Assembly: GCA_020028115.1 (NCBI GenBank)
Contig: JAHWYA010000179.1
Coordinates: forward strand, 1 to 5,308
DNA length: 5,308 bases
Reading direction: 5' to 3'
From: Anaeromyxobacter sp.
GTDB lineage: Bacteria > Myxococcota > Myxococcia > Myxococcales > Anaeromyxobacteraceae
In this document: positions 4,635-5,308 of the stretch, one piece after another
Layout of the letters: each line of letters begins with the position of its first letter
Position numbering within the stretch: position 1 is the first letter of the stretch
The notes under the pieces: generated by a model
Seen by the model: only the letters and a program-made list of their open reading frames with translations
Databases searched by the model: none
Told to the model about the DNA's origin: nothing
Position numbers and translations under genes: made by a program

Positions 4635-5308
4635 TCAGCCCGCGACCGCGCGATCGGTGAGCTCGAGACCCCGGTCCACGATGGCGAACGCCTCGCGCAG
4701 CTCCGCCTCGGTGACGATGAGGGGAGGGTTCGTGAAGAACCCGTTCCAGCGGACGAACGTGAAGAGCCCCTCCTGCCGGAAGAACCGCGCGAGGGCGGTC
4801 ATCTCGTCGGAGGTGCCGTTGAACGGCGCGAGCGGCTCCATCGTCCTCCGGTCCCGGACGAGCTCGATCATCCCGAAGAGCCCGATGGACCGGACGGCGC
4901 CGACCGACGGGTGGCGGGCGGCGAGCCCGTCGTGCAGCTCCCGCATGAGCGCGCCCATCGTGCGGGCCCGATCGAGGAGCCGGTCCTCCTCGTAGACCGC
5001 GATCGTCGCGAGCGCCGCGGCGCACGCGACCGGGTGGCTGCCGTAGGTGAGGCCGCCCGCGAAGGGCTTGTCGCGGAAGGCGTCGGCGATCCCGCGCCGC
5101 ATCGCGACGGCCCCGAGCGGCACGTACGAGGAGGTGAGCCCCTTCGCCATCGTGAGGAGGTCCGGGACGACGCCCCAGTGGTTCACGGCGAACCACTCGC
5201 CCGTCCGCCCGAAGCCCGCCATCACCTCGTCGCAGATCATGAGGATGCCGTGGCGGTCGCAGAGCGCGCGCACGCCCTGGAGGTAGCCGTCGGGCGGGAC
5301 GAGGACGC
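4635..5308 (-). CDS. Class III PLP-dependent aminotransferase, 5'-truncated by the window
   Basis: The frame stays open to the window edge on the minus strand (PPDGYLQGVRALC... precedes the GTG at 5273), so the start lies outside. About 223 residues are visible, roughly the second half of a usual 430-460 residue enzyme. ICDEVMAGFGRTG contains the aspartate that contacts the PLP ring nitrogen (codon 5229-5231). TMAKGLTSSYVPLGAV contains the Schiff-base lysine (codon 5142-5144). GGLTYGSHPVACAAALATI is the phosphate-contacting Thr and family segment. The C-terminal domain ends with FVRWNGFFTNPPLIVTEAEL. Class III enzymes (omega-aminotransferases) move an amino group from a terminal amine or beta/omega-amino acid to pyruvate or 2-oxoglutarate. 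The PDGYL and WFAVNHWGVVPD segments suggest the taurine/beta-alanine:pyruvate type, but the substrate pocket residues are mostly outside the window, so no substrate is assigned. It is probably the first visible gene of a minus-strand operon with the YciI and sigma genes. Confidence 0.93.
   Translation of the reverse strand, partial: VLVPPDGYLQGVRALCDRHGILMICDEVMAGFGRTGEWFAVNHWGVVPDLLTMAKGLTSSYVPLGAVAMRRGIADAFRDKPFAGGLTYGSHPVACAAALATIAVYEEDRLLDRARTMGALMRELHDGLAARHPSVGAVRSIGLFGMIELVRDRRTMEPLAPFNGTSDEMTALARFFRQEGLFTFVRWNGFFTNPPLIVTEAELREAFAIVDRGLELTDRAVAG

Noticed and set aside
2707..4995. A 762-codon open frame on the plus strand running opposite the lipoprotein, sigma, YciI and aminotransferase genes
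   Set aside because: In DNA this GC-rich, stop codons are rare in non-coding frames. Its translation is Arg/Ala/Glu/Leu-rich, matches no domain, and lies opposite four well-recognised genes.

Overview
This is a very GC-rich stretch of bacterial chromosome with almost uniform G/C at third codon positions. The gene content is RmuC, an ECF sigma factor with a C-terminal zinc finger, a YiaD-type OmpA lipoprotein, and small zf-HC2 proteins. Together with the composition this points to a Gram-negative bacterium, plausibly a myxobacterium of the Anaeromyxobacter type. The taxonomic guess is inference from composition and gene types, not from a marker gene. I see no mobile element, CRISPR array, tRNA or rRNA.

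Layout, left to right. (1) The 3' part of rmuC on the plus strand (1-1161, 5' end outside the window). (2) A minus-strand FAD/NAD(P) oxidoreductase of the sulfide:quinone oxidoreductase/NDH-2 superfamily (1115-2320), whose 3' end overlaps that of rmuC by 47 bp. (3) A 59-bp divergent intergenic region, then a small plus-strand zf-HC2 zinc-finger protein (2380-2589). (4) A short convergent gap (2590-2682) with a strong hairpin that probably ends transcription from both sides. (5) A run of minus-strand genes, given in transcription order: a class III aminotransferase (5308-4635, 5' end outside the window), a YciI-family protein (4587-4312), an ECF sigma factor fused to a zf-HC2 domain (4251-3430), and, after a 126-bp gap with its own promoter-like sequence, an OmpA-family lipoprotein (3303-2683). 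All genes have small gaps, and every complete one has a recognisable Shine-Dalgarno sequence.

How they may work together: the aminotransferase, YciI and sigma genes are close enough (47 and 60 bp) to be co-transcribed, though nothing shows a shared pathway. The most unusual theme is regulatory. An ECF sigma factor carries its own anti-sigma-like zinc finger with extra cysteines. A free-standing soluble zf-HC2 protein that aligns with it without gaps (13 of 34 identical between the first and last metal-ligand cysteines) lies about 0.85 kb away. The envelope lipoprotein next to the sigma gene is a natural candidate target, but this is inference. The remaining genes look like ordinary housekeeping or metabolic genes.
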